From: an uncultured Desulfobulbaceae bacterium
GTDB taxonomy: Bacteria > Desulfobacterota > Desulfobulbia > Desulfobulbales > Desulfobulbaceae
DNA: 57,530 nt
Direction of reading: 5' to 3'
Assembly (NCBI GenBank): GCA_947259225.1
Contig: CAMYLK010000019.1
Coordinates: 1 to 57,530, forward strand
The notes under the pieces were generated by a model. That model saw only the letters and a program-made list of their open reading frames with translations. It searched no databases and was not told the origin of the DNA. This document shows, piece after piece, positions 1-9,460 of the stretch. The translations under genes were made by a program, and so were the position numbers. Positions within the stretch are counted from its first letter, which is position 1. Each line of letters opens with the position of its first letter.

Positions 1-522
1 AACCTCCAGCCACAATTCACCGTCATACTGGTTGGAAAACCAGACAATGCCTTCAATCATTTCATCCAGGTCTACACAGGAAGCCGCCCGGTTAAGCTTT
101 CTGAAACTTCTTGCCAAAACGCTATCAAGAGAAGGAATCACCACATCAGCTTGAGAAAGGTCAGCGGCAACATCCTGATGCCCCAGGTTTGTTCCGTTAA
201 CCAGAACCGCAACAGGCTTGCCCGTCTTCTCTTTCAAAAAACGGATGATTCGGCCAAGACCGGAATGGAGAGTAGGTTCTCCACTCGCGGTAACTGTCAC
301 CACGTCAACCCGGGATGCCAGTTCCGGTTCAGATAAAAATTCTTCCACCTCGGCAATGATGGCATCCGTGGGGATATACTCTCCACGCTCGCATATCAAC
401 TTTGTTGTGGGGCCAACCTCACAATAAATACAGTCAAAATTGCAGATTTTACCGGGAAGGATATCAATGCCAAGGGAACGCCCGAGACGCCTGGAATTGA
501 CCGGACCAAAGATGTGCTTCAT
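1..522 (-). CDS. Radical SAM protein, COG0731-like Fe-S oxidoreductase (3' end cut by window)
   Basis: The reverse strand is open from an ATG at 522 to the window edge without a stop, giving the first 174 residues. Near residue 28 lies a CNFDCIYC motif, the CxxxCxxC ligand set for the radical SAM [4Fe-4S] cluster. It is preceded by the start MKHIFGPVNSRRLGRSLG and followed by TASGEPTLH, which matches the SAM-binding GEP motif of the family. This N-terminal pattern fits the COG0731 group of stand-alone radical SAM proteins related to wybutosine-type oxidoreductases. The substrate is unknown. It is transcribed divergently from lptD. The missing C-terminus lies outside the window. Confidence 0.85.
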   Translation of the reverse strand, partial: MKHIFGPVNSRRLGRSLGIDILPGKICNFDCIYCEVGPTTKLICERGEYIPTDAIIAEVEEFLSEPELASRVDVVTVTASGEPTLHSGLGRIIRFLKEKTGKPVAVLVNGTNLGHQDVAADLSQADVVIPSLDSVLARSFRKLNRAASCVDLDEMIEGIVWFSNQYDGELWLEV

Positions 523-676
523 AGAGTACTGAATTCCGACTGACTGCCCGTCAAAAGGGAAAGCAGACAGAAAACCGGCCTTGCCGGAAAAAAATCAATA
601 ATATTAATTCAATTCAACTGGATACATAGATATATCAATTCCGGGATATTGGCAACCATTATCTCTGACTTTTACC

Positions 677-705
677 TTGACACAAAGCGGCTGTAGGCGT
701 ACATT
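677..705 (+). promoter_or_regulatory. Candidate sigma-70 promoter for lptD
   Basis: A perfect -35 hexamer TTGACA (677-682) is followed after 17 bases by TACATT (700-705), four of six matches to the -10 consensus. Transcription would start near 712, leaving a leader of about 60 bases before lptD. The rest of the 523-773 gap is AT-rich and shows no gene. Confidence 0.5.
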
Positions 706-773
706 TCAAAAACTTGTACTATTAATTCTCAACTATAATGTCCCGTTTCAGAACATCACAGGAGAAGGTCGAG

Positions 774-3074
774 GTGAAGCAAAATATAGGATTACCCCCG
801 ATCCACCCCCTTATAACAGCATTATCTTTATTATTTACAGCTCTTTACATTTCCCCCCTCCCTGTTCTGGCCGAGGAAGTTAAGACTCCGCAGTGGAACA
901 TAACGGCCGACAAGATGACCCGTTATGAAAATCCACCAAGCATTATTGCCGAAGGTAATGTTCTGCTTGTAAAAACCCAGGAAATTGTCAGTACGAAAAA
1001 AAGTGCAAGCGGCTGGGACGAATTGCTAGAAGAAAAACCTGTCGTCCCGGAACCCACGGATGCTGTAAGCACAACGCAAACTAAAACACTTACAACCATC
1101 AAAGCTGACTGGATTGTCTATGATATAAATCTCGGCTCAATTAAAGCACGCGGTAACCTGCTGGTGAAGGTGGGGACTGACATGCTGCAAGCGGCAAAAG
1201 CTGAAATTGACCTGAATCGCGAAACCGGAACGTTCACTGACGCCACCATTATCCGGCAGGAAAAAGACCTTCATCTTGAAGGTGAAATCATCGAAAAAAC
1301 AGGTGACCTGACGTATCACATTGAGAACGGCTGGGTCATTACCTGTAAGCTGAAAGAGGGTGAGACTCCTCCGTGGAGCTTTGGCGCAAAAGACGCTGAA
1401 ATAACTGATGGCGGTTATGCTGTTCTTAAACACTCCACCTTCAGAATTAAAGATATTCCTGTAATGTACACCCCCTGGATGATGATCCCTGTCAAGCGGA
1501 CCCGACAGACAGGATTTCTCTTCCCTGAGATTTCATCTTCAGACAGGGACGGCTTTGGTGTTAACCTGCCCTTCTTCATCAACCTCTCTCCCAGCAGTGA
1601 CATCACAATTTATCCTGAATATCTTGAGAAACGCGGCTTCATGGGCGGGCTGGAATTTCGTTATATCATGGATCAGGAGAGCAAGGGCGGCTTGATGGTC
1701 AATTACCTGCATGATGATCTCAGCGATCCTTCTGAGGTTGAGTATTACAGGGACGGTAACTATACCCATACCAATAAGGACCGTTACTGGGTGCGCGGCA
1801 AGATGGACGATAATTTTGCCGGCTGGACCACCCGCCTGGATATCGACATCGTTTCTGATCGCGATTATCTGACTGAATTCACTTCCGGCTTGAACGGATT
1901 CAACACCAGTAACGAAAGATTTCTCGATATTTTTGGGCGAGGTTTTGAAAGTAAATCAATCGATGAACGCAAAAACTCACTGCGTATCCTTAGGACCTGG
2001 ACAAACATGTCCCTCCAGGGAGATCTCATAGGGATCAATGATGTTCGCCGAATTAAATCAAACCCCACGCCACTGTGGGAACTCCCTGCCATTAATTTCA
2101 CAGGCCTTGTCCCGGTCGGGGAAACTCTGATTAACTTTGACTGGGATGTCGATTATATTAATTACTGGCGTGAAAACGGTGTAGGTGCCCATCGATTTGA
2201 TCTTTTCCCTCGCCTTACGGCTCCTCTCCCTCTGGGCGATTATCTTGAGGCAACAGCAGAAGTTGGCTTACGTGATACTGCCTACCTTATTCAGGAGTAT
2301 GGCGAATCTGACTGGCAGGGCAGTGACACGGAAAACCGGTTCCTGGTAGATTTTCAGACAGAGATTGGCACAACCCTGATCCGTGATTTCAACGTTAACA
2401 TAAGTAATGTCAACGCCTTGAGCCACACCTTCAGGCCCTTTGTCAACTACAGGTATGTCTCTGATGTTGACCAGGACGACCTCCCACAGTTCGACGAAAT
2501 CGACAGGGTTGGGGAAAGGAACCTGATTACATATGGCATAGACAACTGGTTCAGACTTTTCGGTTCGCAAAACAACGCTGACTACGATAGAAATTACGGA
2601 TATATTAAAATAAACCAGGGATATGATTTCCGAAACGAAGAGAGTGACACTCCTCTCACCCCGGTCCATGTCAAAATCGGTTACTGGCCGCTCAGAGAAC
2701 TCTGGCTTATCTACAGGACAGACATTGACGTGTATGGCGATGGGGCCACAAACTACAGCCTTGAAAGTGGGTACACAAACAGCAGGGGTGACGCACTTGG
2801 CGTGGATTACCGGTACAACAAATTCAACAACACCAACTCTGTTACCGCCAATGCCAAAATACATCTATTTTACAAGCTGCTCTTCGGCTATCAAATCGAA
2901 CGGTCAATCGCCGATTCAAAAACAATCGAAGAAAACATCGCCCTTATTTACCAGCCTTCATGCTGGTCTGTTGAACTCTCATCAAATTATACCCCGGGCA
3001 ACCAGACAATACTGCTCACGTTCAGACTGGCTAATATCGGGAATCCTCTGGGGATTGACATCCCTGGTTTCTAA
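774..3074 (+). CDS. lptD: LPS-assembly outer-membrane protein LptD
   Basis: LptD is the outer-membrane barrel that inserts lipopolysaccharide into the outer leaflet together with LptE. The GTG at 774 is preferred: an AGGAGA ribosome site ends 8 bases upstream and the product then begins with a lysine and a hydrophobic signal peptide (cleavage near VLAEE). An in-frame ATG at 738 would add 12 polar residues and has no ribosome site. After the signal comes a beta-jellyroll LptA/OstA-like domain (WNITADKM, IIAEGNVLL, residues about 35-200). A long C-terminal region of alternating aromatic strands follows, ending in a terminal phenylalanine as expected for a barrel. The length of 766 residues is normal. 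It heads a plus-strand run of envelope genes. Confidence 0.93.
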   Translation: MKQNIGLPPIHPLITALSLLFTALYISPLPVLAEEVKTPQWNITADKMTRYENPPSIIAEGNVLLVKTQEIVSTKKSASGWDELLEEKPVVPEPTDAVSTTQTKTLTTIKADWIVYDINLGSIKARGNLLVKVGTDMLQAAKAEIDLNRETGTFTDATIIRQEKDLHLEGEIIEKTGDLTYHIENGWVITCKLKEGETPPWSFGAKDAEITDGGYAVLKHSTFRIKDIPVMYTPWMMIPVKRTRQTGFLFPEISSSDRDGFGVNLPFFINLSPSSDITIYPEYLEKRGFMGGLEFRYIMDQESKGGLMVNYLHDDLSDPSEVEYYRDGNYTHTNKDRYWVRGKMDDNFAGWTTRLDIDIVSDRDYLTEFTSGLNGFNTSNERFLDIFGRGFESKSIDERKNSLRILRTWTNMSLQGDLIGINDVRRIKSNPTPLWELPAINFTGLVPVGETLINFDWDVDYINYWRENGVGAHRFDLFPRLTAPLPLGDYLEATAEVGLRDTAYLIQEYGESDWQGSDTENRFLVDFQTEIGTTLIRDFNVNISNVNALSHTFRPFVNYRYVSDVDQDDLPQFDEIDRVGERNLITYGIDNWFRLFGSQNNADYDRNYGYIKINQGYDFRNEESDTPLTPVHVKIGYWPLRELWLIYRTDIDVYGDGATNYSLESGYTNSRGDALGVDYRYNKFNNTNSVTANAKIHLFYKLLFGYQIERSIADSKTIEENIALIYQPSCWSVELSSNYTPGNQTILLTFRLANIGNPLGIDIPGF

Positions 3075-3102
3075 CGATTTCTGAAAAGTTTGCACTTCAA
3101 GC

Positions 3103-4077
3103 ATGTTATATATTGATGTATTCAACGGAGATGCGGATGGTATATGTGCCCTGCATCAGCTCCGCTTAGACAAACCCTGCCCTGATGCGCAGCTTGTAAC
3201 CGGTGTAAAACGTGACATCAAACTGCTGGCGAAAATTCAGGAAGTAAGAGAAACAGACATTACTGTACTTGATATTTCACTTGACCGGAACCGCGACGCC
3301 CTGGAAAAACTACTCCAGCAGCAGAACCGGGTACTGTATGTTGATCATCATTTCAGTGGTGAAATTCCCGGGGCAACTGATCTGGAAGCCCATATCGATC
3401 CCTCGCCTCAGACCTGCACTTCTCTCATCGTTAACTCCATGTTGCAGGGCAAGTACTGTGCCTGGGCTGTTGCAGGTGCTTTTGGGGACAATCTCGACGA
3501 AGCTGCCCGTGAAGCTGCCACTCCCCTGGAGCTTGACAGACTCTCTGTCGAAAAACTTAAGGAAATCGGTATTCTCCTCAACTACAACGGATACGGCGCA
3601 ACTCTTGAGGACCTTTACTACGCGCCTGAAGATCTTTACAGGAAGATAAGACCTTTTCAGGACCCCTTTGATTTCCACGACAGCTCACCGATTCTTGAAA
3701 CCCTGCGACAGGGCTTTGACAATGACATGAAACGTGCCATGGAATTTTCTCCAACTAAGGAGTTCGAATCTGGTCGTATTTATACGTTTCCTGCAGAATC
3801 ATGGGCACGCAGGATCGTCGGAGTGTACAGCAACAAACTGGCCCGCGAGAAACCGGACATGGCGCATGGTTTAATTATAGCCAACAGTGACGAAACGTTG
3901 CGTATCAGCGTGAGAGCTCCATTAAACAATCGAACAGGTGCTGATGAGCTTTGCCGACAGTTCCCATCTGGAGGCGGGAGAGCTGCAGCAGCTGGAATAA
4001 ATAATCTGCCGCCGGAACAGCTGGAGCAATTCCATTCAGCATTTTTCAACCAATTCAGCCCTGCAGGTTCAGGGTGA
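3103..4077 (+). CDS. DHH-family phosphoesterase
   Basis: A 324-residue protein of the DHH/DHHA1 superfamily of manganese-dependent phosphoesterases (RecJ, nanoRNase, c-di-nucleotide phosphodiesterases). Seen directly: an N-terminal FNGDADGICA metal-binding motif (residues 7-16), the signature VDHH at 80-83, a further conserved aspartate in VLDISLD, and a C-terminal GGGRAAAAG glycine patch typical of the DHHA1 substrate domain. It lacks the OB and other domains of full RecJ. The exact substrate (oligoribonucleotide, pAp or cyclic dinucleotide) cannot be told from sequence. It follows lptD by 28 bases and is probably cotranscribed. Confidence 0.85.
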   Translation: MLYIDVFNGDADGICALHQLRLDKPCPDAQLVTGVKRDIKLLAKIQEVRETDITVLDISLDRNRDALEKLLQQQNRVLYVDHHFSGEIPGATDLEAHIDPSPQTCTSLIVNSMLQGKYCAWAVAGAFGDNLDEAAREAATPLELDRLSVEKLKEIGILLNYNGYGATLEDLYYAPEDLYRKIRPFQDPFDFHDSSPILETLRQGFDNDMKRAMEFSPTKEFESGRIYTFPAESWARRIVGVYSNKLAREKPDMAHGLIIANSDETLRISVRAPLNNRTGADELCRQFPSGGGRAAAAGINNLPPEQLEQFHSAFFNQFSPAGSG

Positions 4078-4093
4078 TTTTACAGTATCTGCT

Positions 4094-5176
4094 ATGAAAC
4101 TCTCTTTATGCACCACCATTAAAAAGCATGTATCCTCACGAAAGCTTTACGTCCTGTCTGCTTTTCTTCTCATTATACCTCTTATCCCTCTTGCGCAGCA
4201 GCAAGCATATGCAAAACCCATGGCTGCGGATCTCGTTGAAGACGGTCAAGCAATCAACCTGACCCAGGAAAAATATCAGAAGCTTTTCCAGGAGTTAAAA
4301 ACAGAGCATCATTTTACCCAGGCGGAGCTGGATACCATTTTCTCCAGCCCGACCATTAACAAAAGAGTGCTGGAACTGATGGACAAGCAATGGGAAGCAA
4401 AGCCCTATTATCAGTACTCTCCACATTTTTTGACACAGAAAAACATTGAAAAAGGCAGGAAAAAACTTGTCGAGTATAAGAGTATCCTGGATCGGGTAGA
4501 AAAGGAAATCGGCGTCGACCGTGAGGTTGTTGTTGCCATCTGGGGTGTTGAAACACGCTATGGATCTAACCAGGGATCATATTCTGTTTTGCAGACCTTG
4601 AATACCCTTTTTGACGCGTATCCCCGACGAAGTGAATTTTTCCGTAAACAGCTTATTCATTTTCTCCTTCTCTGCAAGGAGAACGGGGTGGACCCCAAAA
4701 CGATCAAAGGTTCCTATGCCGGTGCCTTTGGACAGACCCAGTTCATTCCATCCAGTTTCCGCGCCTATGCCGTCAGCTTTGACGGAGATGAAAAACGTGA
4801 TGTCTGGAATTCCGTGCCGGATGTCCTGGCCTCTATAGCCAACTACCTGAAACAGTACCACTGGACACTCAACGGTCCCATGTATGCTGATCTGGGAAAT
4901 GAACTGAAAGATCAGCGGCTTATAGCTGCCAAACTTAAAGGGCGCCGTGGAAGGGTTGCATGGCAGACTGTCAGAGACGTACAAAATCCCGACATTCCTC
5001 CTTCGCCGGGTAACCGGAAACTTTCCATAGTCGGACTTGAACTGCCGTCTGAATCCGGAAAGGAAATGCGTTATGTTGCCGGCTATCCGAACTTTCAGGC
5101 CATAACAGAATGGAACCACTCCAACCGTTATGCCATGGCGGTGACTGAATTATCAGAGGCCCTGCGCCAGAAGTAA
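4094..5176 (+). CDS. mltB: Lytic murein transglycosylase, MltB type
   Basis: It cleaves the glycan strands of peptidoglycan with formation of 1,6-anhydro-muramic acid ends. The 360-residue product has an N-terminal hydrophobic export segment (residues about 17-38, cleavage near AYAKP). It then has the SLT_2/MltB fold: AIWGVETRYGSNQG carries the catalytic glutamate (E153), and GSYAGAFGQTQFIPSSF is the family hallmark near 207-222. No cysteine lipobox is visible, so it is likely soluble in the periplasm or held by the uncleaved segment. It begins 16 bases after the DHH gene and is followed after 12 bases by mltA. Confidence 0.92.
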   Translation: MKLSLCTTIKKHVSSRKLYVLSAFLLIIPLIPLAQQQAYAKPMAADLVEDGQAINLTQEKYQKLFQELKTEHHFTQAELDTIFSSPTINKRVLELMDKQWEAKPYYQYSPHFLTQKNIEKGRKKLVEYKSILDRVEKEIGVDREVVVAIWGVETRYGSNQGSYSVLQTLNTLFDAYPRRSEFFRKQLIHFLLLCKENGVDPKTIKGSYAGAFGQTQFIPSSFRAYAVSFDGDEKRDVWNSVPDVLASIANYLKQYHWTLNGPMYADLGNELKDQRLIAAKLKGRRGRVAWQTVRDVQNPDIPPSPGNRKLSIVGLELPSESGKEMRYVAGYPNFQAITEWNHSNRYAMAVTELSEALRQK

Positions 5177-5188
5177 AAACCTGATCCA

Positions 5189-6379
5189 TTGAACAAATTT
5201 TCCCCATTCATACGGCTCCTTTTTATTGTCGTCGTTCTCCTCCCCGTTATACTTATCAGCTGTTCCCGAAAACCCCTTGTCCAGGTTTCGGAAACCTGCA
5301 TGCCGGATTTCACAGATGATATGGATCGTGAATCGCTGAAGCTGGCTGTTATGTCAAACCTCGAATACCTGAGGAGCCAGGACCCTCAAAAAACAATCAC
5401 CATTGCGGACAAATCCTTTGCCCTGGCAACACTTACGGATTCACTTGAGTTGTTCCTGAAACTCCTTGCCGTGAATCCTACTGCCGAAGAACTGAACCTG
5501 CAGGTTAAAGAAAATTTTGATGTATTCCAGGCCACCGGAACCAAAGGTTTGAATTTGCGCAGAAAGATGCTTGTCACAGGGTATTTCCAACCTGTATTTG
5601 AAGGAAGCCTGGAGAAGACAGACCCCTTTCTCTATCCCCTCTATAGTATTCCTCCGGACCTTGTTCAGAAGCAGACTGCCCAGGGAGAAAAAACAACAGG
5701 CCGTCTGGATGAAAACACGTTCGTCCCGTACTGGACCAGAAAAGAAATAGAGCTTCATCACAAAGCTGCCGGGTCCGAAATTGTCTGGCTCAAAGACCCT
5801 TTTGATGCTTTTGTCCTGCACGTCCAGGGGTCAGGCCTGATCCGCCTTCGGGACAACTCAATCCGGAGTATACATTTTGCCGCGAAAAACGGTCATCAAT
5901 ACAAAAGTATTGGTAAGTACATGGTCAAAACCCGGCGCATAAAGCTGGAAGAGGCCAGCCTCGAAACCATTCGTGAATATCTTGAAAACCATCCGCAGGA
6001 GCGCGACAACATTCTGCATCACAACCCGTCGTTTATTTTTTTCAATTGGTCTGAGTCGCAAGGTGCGATTGGCAATCTCGGTAAAGAACTTACTGCAGGC
6101 AGATCTGTTGCCGTAGACCAGGATTGCTTCCCGCCTGGTTCTCTTGGTTTTCTTTTCACACGGAAACCTGTTATTTCGGACGGTCAACAGGTGCAATGGG
6201 AACCGCTGAACCGTTTCATTGTGGTCCAGGATACAGGCTCAGCAATTCGGGGACCTGGGAGGGTTGACCTGTTCTGGGGTCCCGGTCCGGAGGCAGGGGC
6301 CCAGGCTGGCCGTATGAAAGAGCAGGGAACCCTGTATTTCTTTGTCCGTAAAGAAAAATCACTGAGCACAACCACCTGA
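5189..6379 (+). CDS. mltA: Membrane-bound lytic murein transglycosylase A, MltA
   Basis: MltA is a double-psi-barrel lytic transglycosylase of the outer membrane. The start is TTG at 5189, which gives a signal peptide ending in the lipobox LISC, so Cys25 should be lipidated. The MltA insert domain occupies about residues 95-300 (GYFQPVFEGS, FVPYWTRKEIE, FVLHVQGSGLIRL). The C-terminal 3D domain has VVQDTGSAIRG and VDLFWGPG, which hold the catalytic and supporting aspartates. The 396-residue length is normal. Lying directly behind a second transglycosylase of a different fold, it suggests a coordinated murein-turnover pair. Confidence 0.93.
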   Translation: MNKFSPFIRLLFIVVVLLPVILISCSRKPLVQVSETCMPDFTDDMDRESLKLAVMSNLEYLRSQDPQKTITIADKSFALATLTDSLELFLKLLAVNPTAEELNLQVKENFDVFQATGTKGLNLRRKMLVTGYFQPVFEGSLEKTDPFLYPLYSIPPDLVQKQTAQGEKTTGRLDENTFVPYWTRKEIELHHKAAGSEIVWLKDPFDAFVLHVQGSGLIRLRDNSIRSIHFAAKNGHQYKSIGKYMVKTRRIKLEEASLETIREYLENHPQERDNILHHNPSFIFFNWSESQGAIGNLGKELTAGRSVAVDQDCFPPGSLGFLFTRKPVISDGQQVQWEPLNRFIVVQDTGSAIRGPGRVDLFWGPGPEAGAQAGRMKEQGTLYFFVRKEKSLSTTT

Positions 6380-6413
6380 CTCCGATCTGCTAATAGTTCA
6401 GAAAATTACTACC

Positions 6414-7076
6414 ATGAGCTGGCAATCCGTATCAGGACCGTTTGATGAATTGGCCGAAGAATACGACTGCTGGTTCGAAAACAATCCGCTTCTGTATAGC
6501 ATAGAGCTCCAGGCACTATTGGCCATTCAGGAAAATCTTCCCATCCCGAGGCTGGAAATCGGCGTCGGCCCTGGCCGATTTGCGCAGGACATTGATGTCG
6601 GCTATGGAATCGATCCAGCCATAACTCCCTTGCAACTCGCCACCCGCCGAAGTATCATAGTGGTTAATGGCATTGGGGAAAGCATTCCTCTCCTGTCAGC
6701 TTCAATGGGGTCTGTCTTCATGCTGTTCACCTGGTGCTTCCTGACGGATGCCTTAGATGTACTGCAGGAATGTTCACGTATTCTCAAACGTGATGGCAGG
6801 CTGGTCATAGGAATGATCCCCCGGCTATCAGAATGGGGAAGGATGTTAAGTGATAAAGGTGAAAAAGGTCATCCTTGTTATCGCCACGCAAAGTTCAGGT
6901 CCATTGCAGAAACAAGGGAGATGCTCTCGCACAGAGAATTTAGGGTAATTGAATCATGGTCAACCCTGTTTCAAACTCCTGGCAATTCCCTGGTGGAAGA
7001 AACTCCCAGGTCCGGAACACATGAAGATGCCGGTTTCTGCGTACTCATAACGAGTAAAGAAGGAGACATTCAGTGA
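6414..7076 (+). CDS. Class I SAM-dependent methyltransferase
   Basis: A 220-residue protein with a clear SAM-binding motif I, LEIGVGPGRFA (residues 47-57), an acidic motif II region at YGIDP, and motif IV at SVFMLFTWCFLTD. This pattern is the Methyltransf_11/25 Rossmann fold. The substrate cannot be inferred. It is followed with a 4-base overlap by the SAM hydrolase gene, so the two SAM-using proteins are translationally coupled. Confidence 0.82.
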   Translation: MSWQSVSGPFDELAEEYDCWFENNPLLYSIELQALLAIQENLPIPRLEIGVGPGRFAQDIDVGYGIDPAITPLQLATRRSIIVVNGIGESIPLLSASMGSVFMLFTWCFLTDALDVLQECSRILKRDGRLVIGMIPRLSEWGRMLSDKGEKGHPCYRHAKFRSIAETREMLSHREFRVIESWSTLFQTPGNSLVEETPRSGTHEDAGFCVLITSKEGDIQ

Positions 7077-7879
7077 AACTACCCAATCTGATTACCCTGA
7101 CGACAGACTTTGGTTTGCAGGACCCCTTTGTCGGACAGATAAAAGGTGCCATTCTTCGTCGTAACATAAATGCAAGGATTGTAGACCTGACACACGCTAT
7201 TGATGCCCATAACATACTGGGCGCGGCCGTAACTATCAGATCGAGCTATCACTATTTTCCCAGGGAAAGTGTGCATATGATCGTTGTAGATCCGGGTGTC
7301 GGCAGCCAGCGTGAGATCATTGCCCTGATGGCAGACAATCACATATTTATTGCCCCGGATAACGGTATTCTGACTTTCATGATGAGGGACAAAAACATTC
7401 AGGCTGCGCACAGAATCTCCAACAGGTCGCTCTTTCCAACTGAGATCAGTGCTACTTTTCATGGCAGGGATATTATTGCACCGGTTGCGGCAGCCCTGGC
7501 TGATGGCCTTGATATTACCGATGTGGGACCGGCAATTGATATCAAGGACTGCGTCCAGCTTGATATCCCGAAAACACAACTGGATGAACACGGTATCACC
7601 GGCAGGGTAATTCATGTGGACCGCTTTGGTAACATCCAAACCACTATTACTTCTGGCAATATCAGTCTCTACCAGCCTTCAAGTTTTGCCGGAATTTTCA
7701 TCAGGTCAAGTAAAATCAATGCTATTTCTTCAACGTATTCAGACTCGGCGGAAGGGGAACTCCTTGCAGTTATTGACAGTGCAGGCCACCTGGAAATAGC
7801 CCGCAACAGGGGCAATGCTGCTGAACATATCGGGTGTAAAATAGGAGACCCGGTTTCTGTTGTTATGGAAAGAGAGTAA
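7073..7879 (+). CDS. S-adenosylmethionine hydrolase (SAM hydroxide adenosyltransferase, DUF62)
   Basis: Members split S-adenosylmethionine into adenosine and methionine using an activated water. The GTG start at 7073 overlaps the stop of the methyltransferase. Diagnostic elements are LTTDFGLQDPFVGQIKG at the N-terminus, VDPGVGS, APDNGIL and FHGRDIIAPVAAAL in the middle, and VIHVDRFGNIQTTI in the C-terminal domain. At 268 residues it is the usual size and is shorter than fluorinases, so hydrolase rather than halogenase activity is expected. The biological role of these enzymes is still unclear. Confidence 0.88.
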   Translation: MKLPNLITLTTDFGLQDPFVGQIKGAILRRNINARIVDLTHAIDAHNILGAAVTIRSSYHYFPRESVHMIVVDPGVGSQREIIALMADNHIFIAPDNGILTFMMRDKNIQAAHRISNRSLFPTEISATFHGRDIIAPVAAALADGLDITDVGPAIDIKDCVQLDIPKTQLDEHGITGRVIHVDRFGNIQTTITSGNISLYQPSSFAGIFIRSSKINAISSTYSDSAEGELLAVIDSAGHLEIARNRGNAAEHIGCKIGDPVSVVMERE

Positions 7880-7990
7880 GGTCAAATTAATTTTACTGGT
7901 TTGAAATTCCGCAAAGTATATAATGTGATCTAATCCATAATATATTATTATCTGTATCTTATTATAAATCGTATTTTTTCAGGGGGATGT

Positions 7991-8941
7991 ATGAAAATAA
8001 CAGTTCTTGGAGTTGTCAGTTTTTTTGTGATGCAGACAATGCTGTTGAGTGCTGCGTACGCAGAAACATCCATTCCTGCTCCTCCAGCAGGAAATTTGCG
8101 TTATTCAATCACTGTAACCAAATTCAAAAATGAAGCTGGTTGGCATGGGCGCTGGGATCTTGGTGACGGTTTTGCGACAATTATGACAAACATTCTTCAT
8201 GAATCCGGCTGGTTTGTCGTGCTTGGCGATACAGAAATGCGTAAGGCAGTCATAGAAGAGCAGGATTTTGCCGCAAGCGGGCGGACAGCAAAAGGGAAAA
8301 AATCTCCCAATGTTGGCAGAATGACTCCGGCCCAGCTTCTGGTTCGCGGTTCCATCACCCATGTGCAGGATACGACCAGCAGCGGCAAGGGTGGTATCAA
8401 CTTCAAGGGTTTCAACATTGGTGGAGCCGCCGGTGAGGCAGAAATCAATGTCACCATCTACCTGGTTGATTCGGAAACGGGCCAGGTCAAGGCTTCTACT
8501 GATATTGTCGGCAAATCAGGCCGAAAGGGCTTTACTTTGGGCTATCATGGTGCTGACTTGGGTGGTTTGACAGGTCAGGTTGGCGGCAAAAAAAAGGACA
8601 ATGTGGGCAAAGCAGCTGAGGACGCTGTTGGCCAGGCTGTACAATTCCTGATCCAGCAGTTGGACAGTATTCCCTGGGAAGGTTCGATAATTATGGTCAA
8701 GGGAGGGCAGATAATAGTCAACCGAGGTACCCGGGAAGGTGTCCAGATTGGAACCAAATTCAAGGTTGGCAGCGTTGAAGAACTGGTTGATCCCGACACG
8801 GGCGAAGTGCTTGATTCGGAAATGACCCAGGTTGGAAGTATTGCCGTCACAAAGACAAAAGAAAAAATATCATACTGCAAACCTGAGGCCGGTGGGGCCG
8901 CTATCGCAAAAGGTATGACTGTCTTTAAAACGGACCGCTGA
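7991..8941 (+). CDS. CsgG/HfaB-like secreted protein
   Basis: A 316-residue exported protein with a typical signal peptide (MKITVLGVV to AYAET). The body resembles the CsgG/HfaB family (ITVTKFKNEA, FATIMTNILHESGWFVVLGD, QLLVRGSITHVQ, VTIYLVDSETGQV). After it comes a C-terminal module (VKGGQIIVNRGTREGVQIG) like those that end FlgT-type proteins. CsgG forms the curlin export pore, but no curlin, CsgE or CsgF genes are nearby. A strong AGGGGG ribosome site precedes the ATG. It is bracketed by a 111-base gap upstream and a strong terminator downstream, so it is likely a single-gene unit. Confidence 0.72.
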   Translation: MKITVLGVVSFFVMQTMLLSAAYAETSIPAPPAGNLRYSITVTKFKNEAGWHGRWDLGDGFATIMTNILHESGWFVVLGDTEMRKAVIEEQDFAASGRTAKGKKSPNVGRMTPAQLLVRGSITHVQDTTSSGKGGINFKGFNIGGAAGEAEINVTIYLVDSETGQVKASTDIVGKSGRKGFTLGYHGADLGGLTGQVGGKKKDNVGKAAEDAVGQAVQFLIQQLDSIPWEGSIIMVKGGQIIVNRGTREGVQIGTKFKVGSVEELVDPDTGEVLDSEMTQVGSIAVTKTKEKISYCKPEAGGAAIAKGMTVFKTDR

Positions 8942-8968
8942 TAGAGCTGACAAAAGTATCTGACTGGC

Positions 8969-9006
8969 AAAGGGCGGTTGAGGATATTATCCCTCAACCG
9001 CCCTTT
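8969..9006. terminator. Rho-independent terminator, probably bidirectional
   Basis: A perfect 15-base-pair stem (8969-8983 with 8992-9006) and an 8-base loop are followed by a T run on the plus strand and by an A-rich left flank. It sits between two convergent genes, the CsgG-like gene and the small secreted protein, and can serve both. Confidence 0.9.
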
Positions 9007-9026
9007 TTAATTTTTGAAAAACTTTA

Positions 9027-9380
9027 TTACGGTTTTACAATAATCGCGTCAGACCGTTCAAGAATTCCTCTTCGAGCGTTCATATACGCCTTAATTTCCT
9101 TGTTGATATTTTCAGATTCTTCCTGGCTGAGGGTAAAAACATTATAGCTGCCGGAACCGTCATGCACAAGCAGCTGCTTAAGCGGCACACCGTCCGCCCC
9201 TGCACAGCCGGCAGACTGGATTTTATAGATCTGGTCTACCCCGACAGTGGCAAAACCGCTGTCACCGTTGCAATCAAGGGTTTCAAAGGTGACCTGGTAG
9301 GCTGATGATTCGGCTGCCGCGTTTTCTGTAAAGCAGAAGAGGGACAAGACAATGAATACAACCTTTAGTAATTTTTTCAT
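9027..9380 (-). CDS. Small secreted protein of unknown function
   Basis: A 117-residue product starting MKKLLKVVFIVLSLF with a clean signal peptide cut after AAAE. The mature part of about 93 residues has two cysteines (DCNGD and SAGCAG) that could form a disulfide and ends in IIVKP. I recognise no family. A strong GAGGAGGGA ribosome site lies just upstream of the ATG, and a candidate promoter is at 9432-9460. The gene is real by signal peptide, ribosome site and shared terminator. Confidence 0.72.
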   Translation of the reverse strand: MKKLLKVVFIVLSLFCFTENAAAESSAYQVTFETLDCNGDSGFATVGVDQIYKIQSAGCAGADGVPLKQLLVHDGSGSYNVFTLSQEESENINKEIKAYMNARRGILERSDAIIVKP

Positions 9381-9431
9381 GCTCTTCCCTCCTCAACTGG
9401 TGTTTAAAAAATTATTCATGCTATAATTATA

Positions 9432-9460
9432 AAAATAACAAGCAATATCTGTTGAGTCAA
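9432..9460 (-). promoter_or_regulatory. Candidate promoter for the small secreted protein
   Basis: On the minus strand TTGACT (9460-9455) is followed after 17 bases by TATTTT (9437-9432). The start would fall near 9426, about 45 bases upstream of the ATG. Confidence 0.4.

Noticed and set aside
7073..7879. Fluorinase or chlorinase
   Set aside because: The protein has the short length of SAM hydrolases, and no halometabolite genes are nearby.
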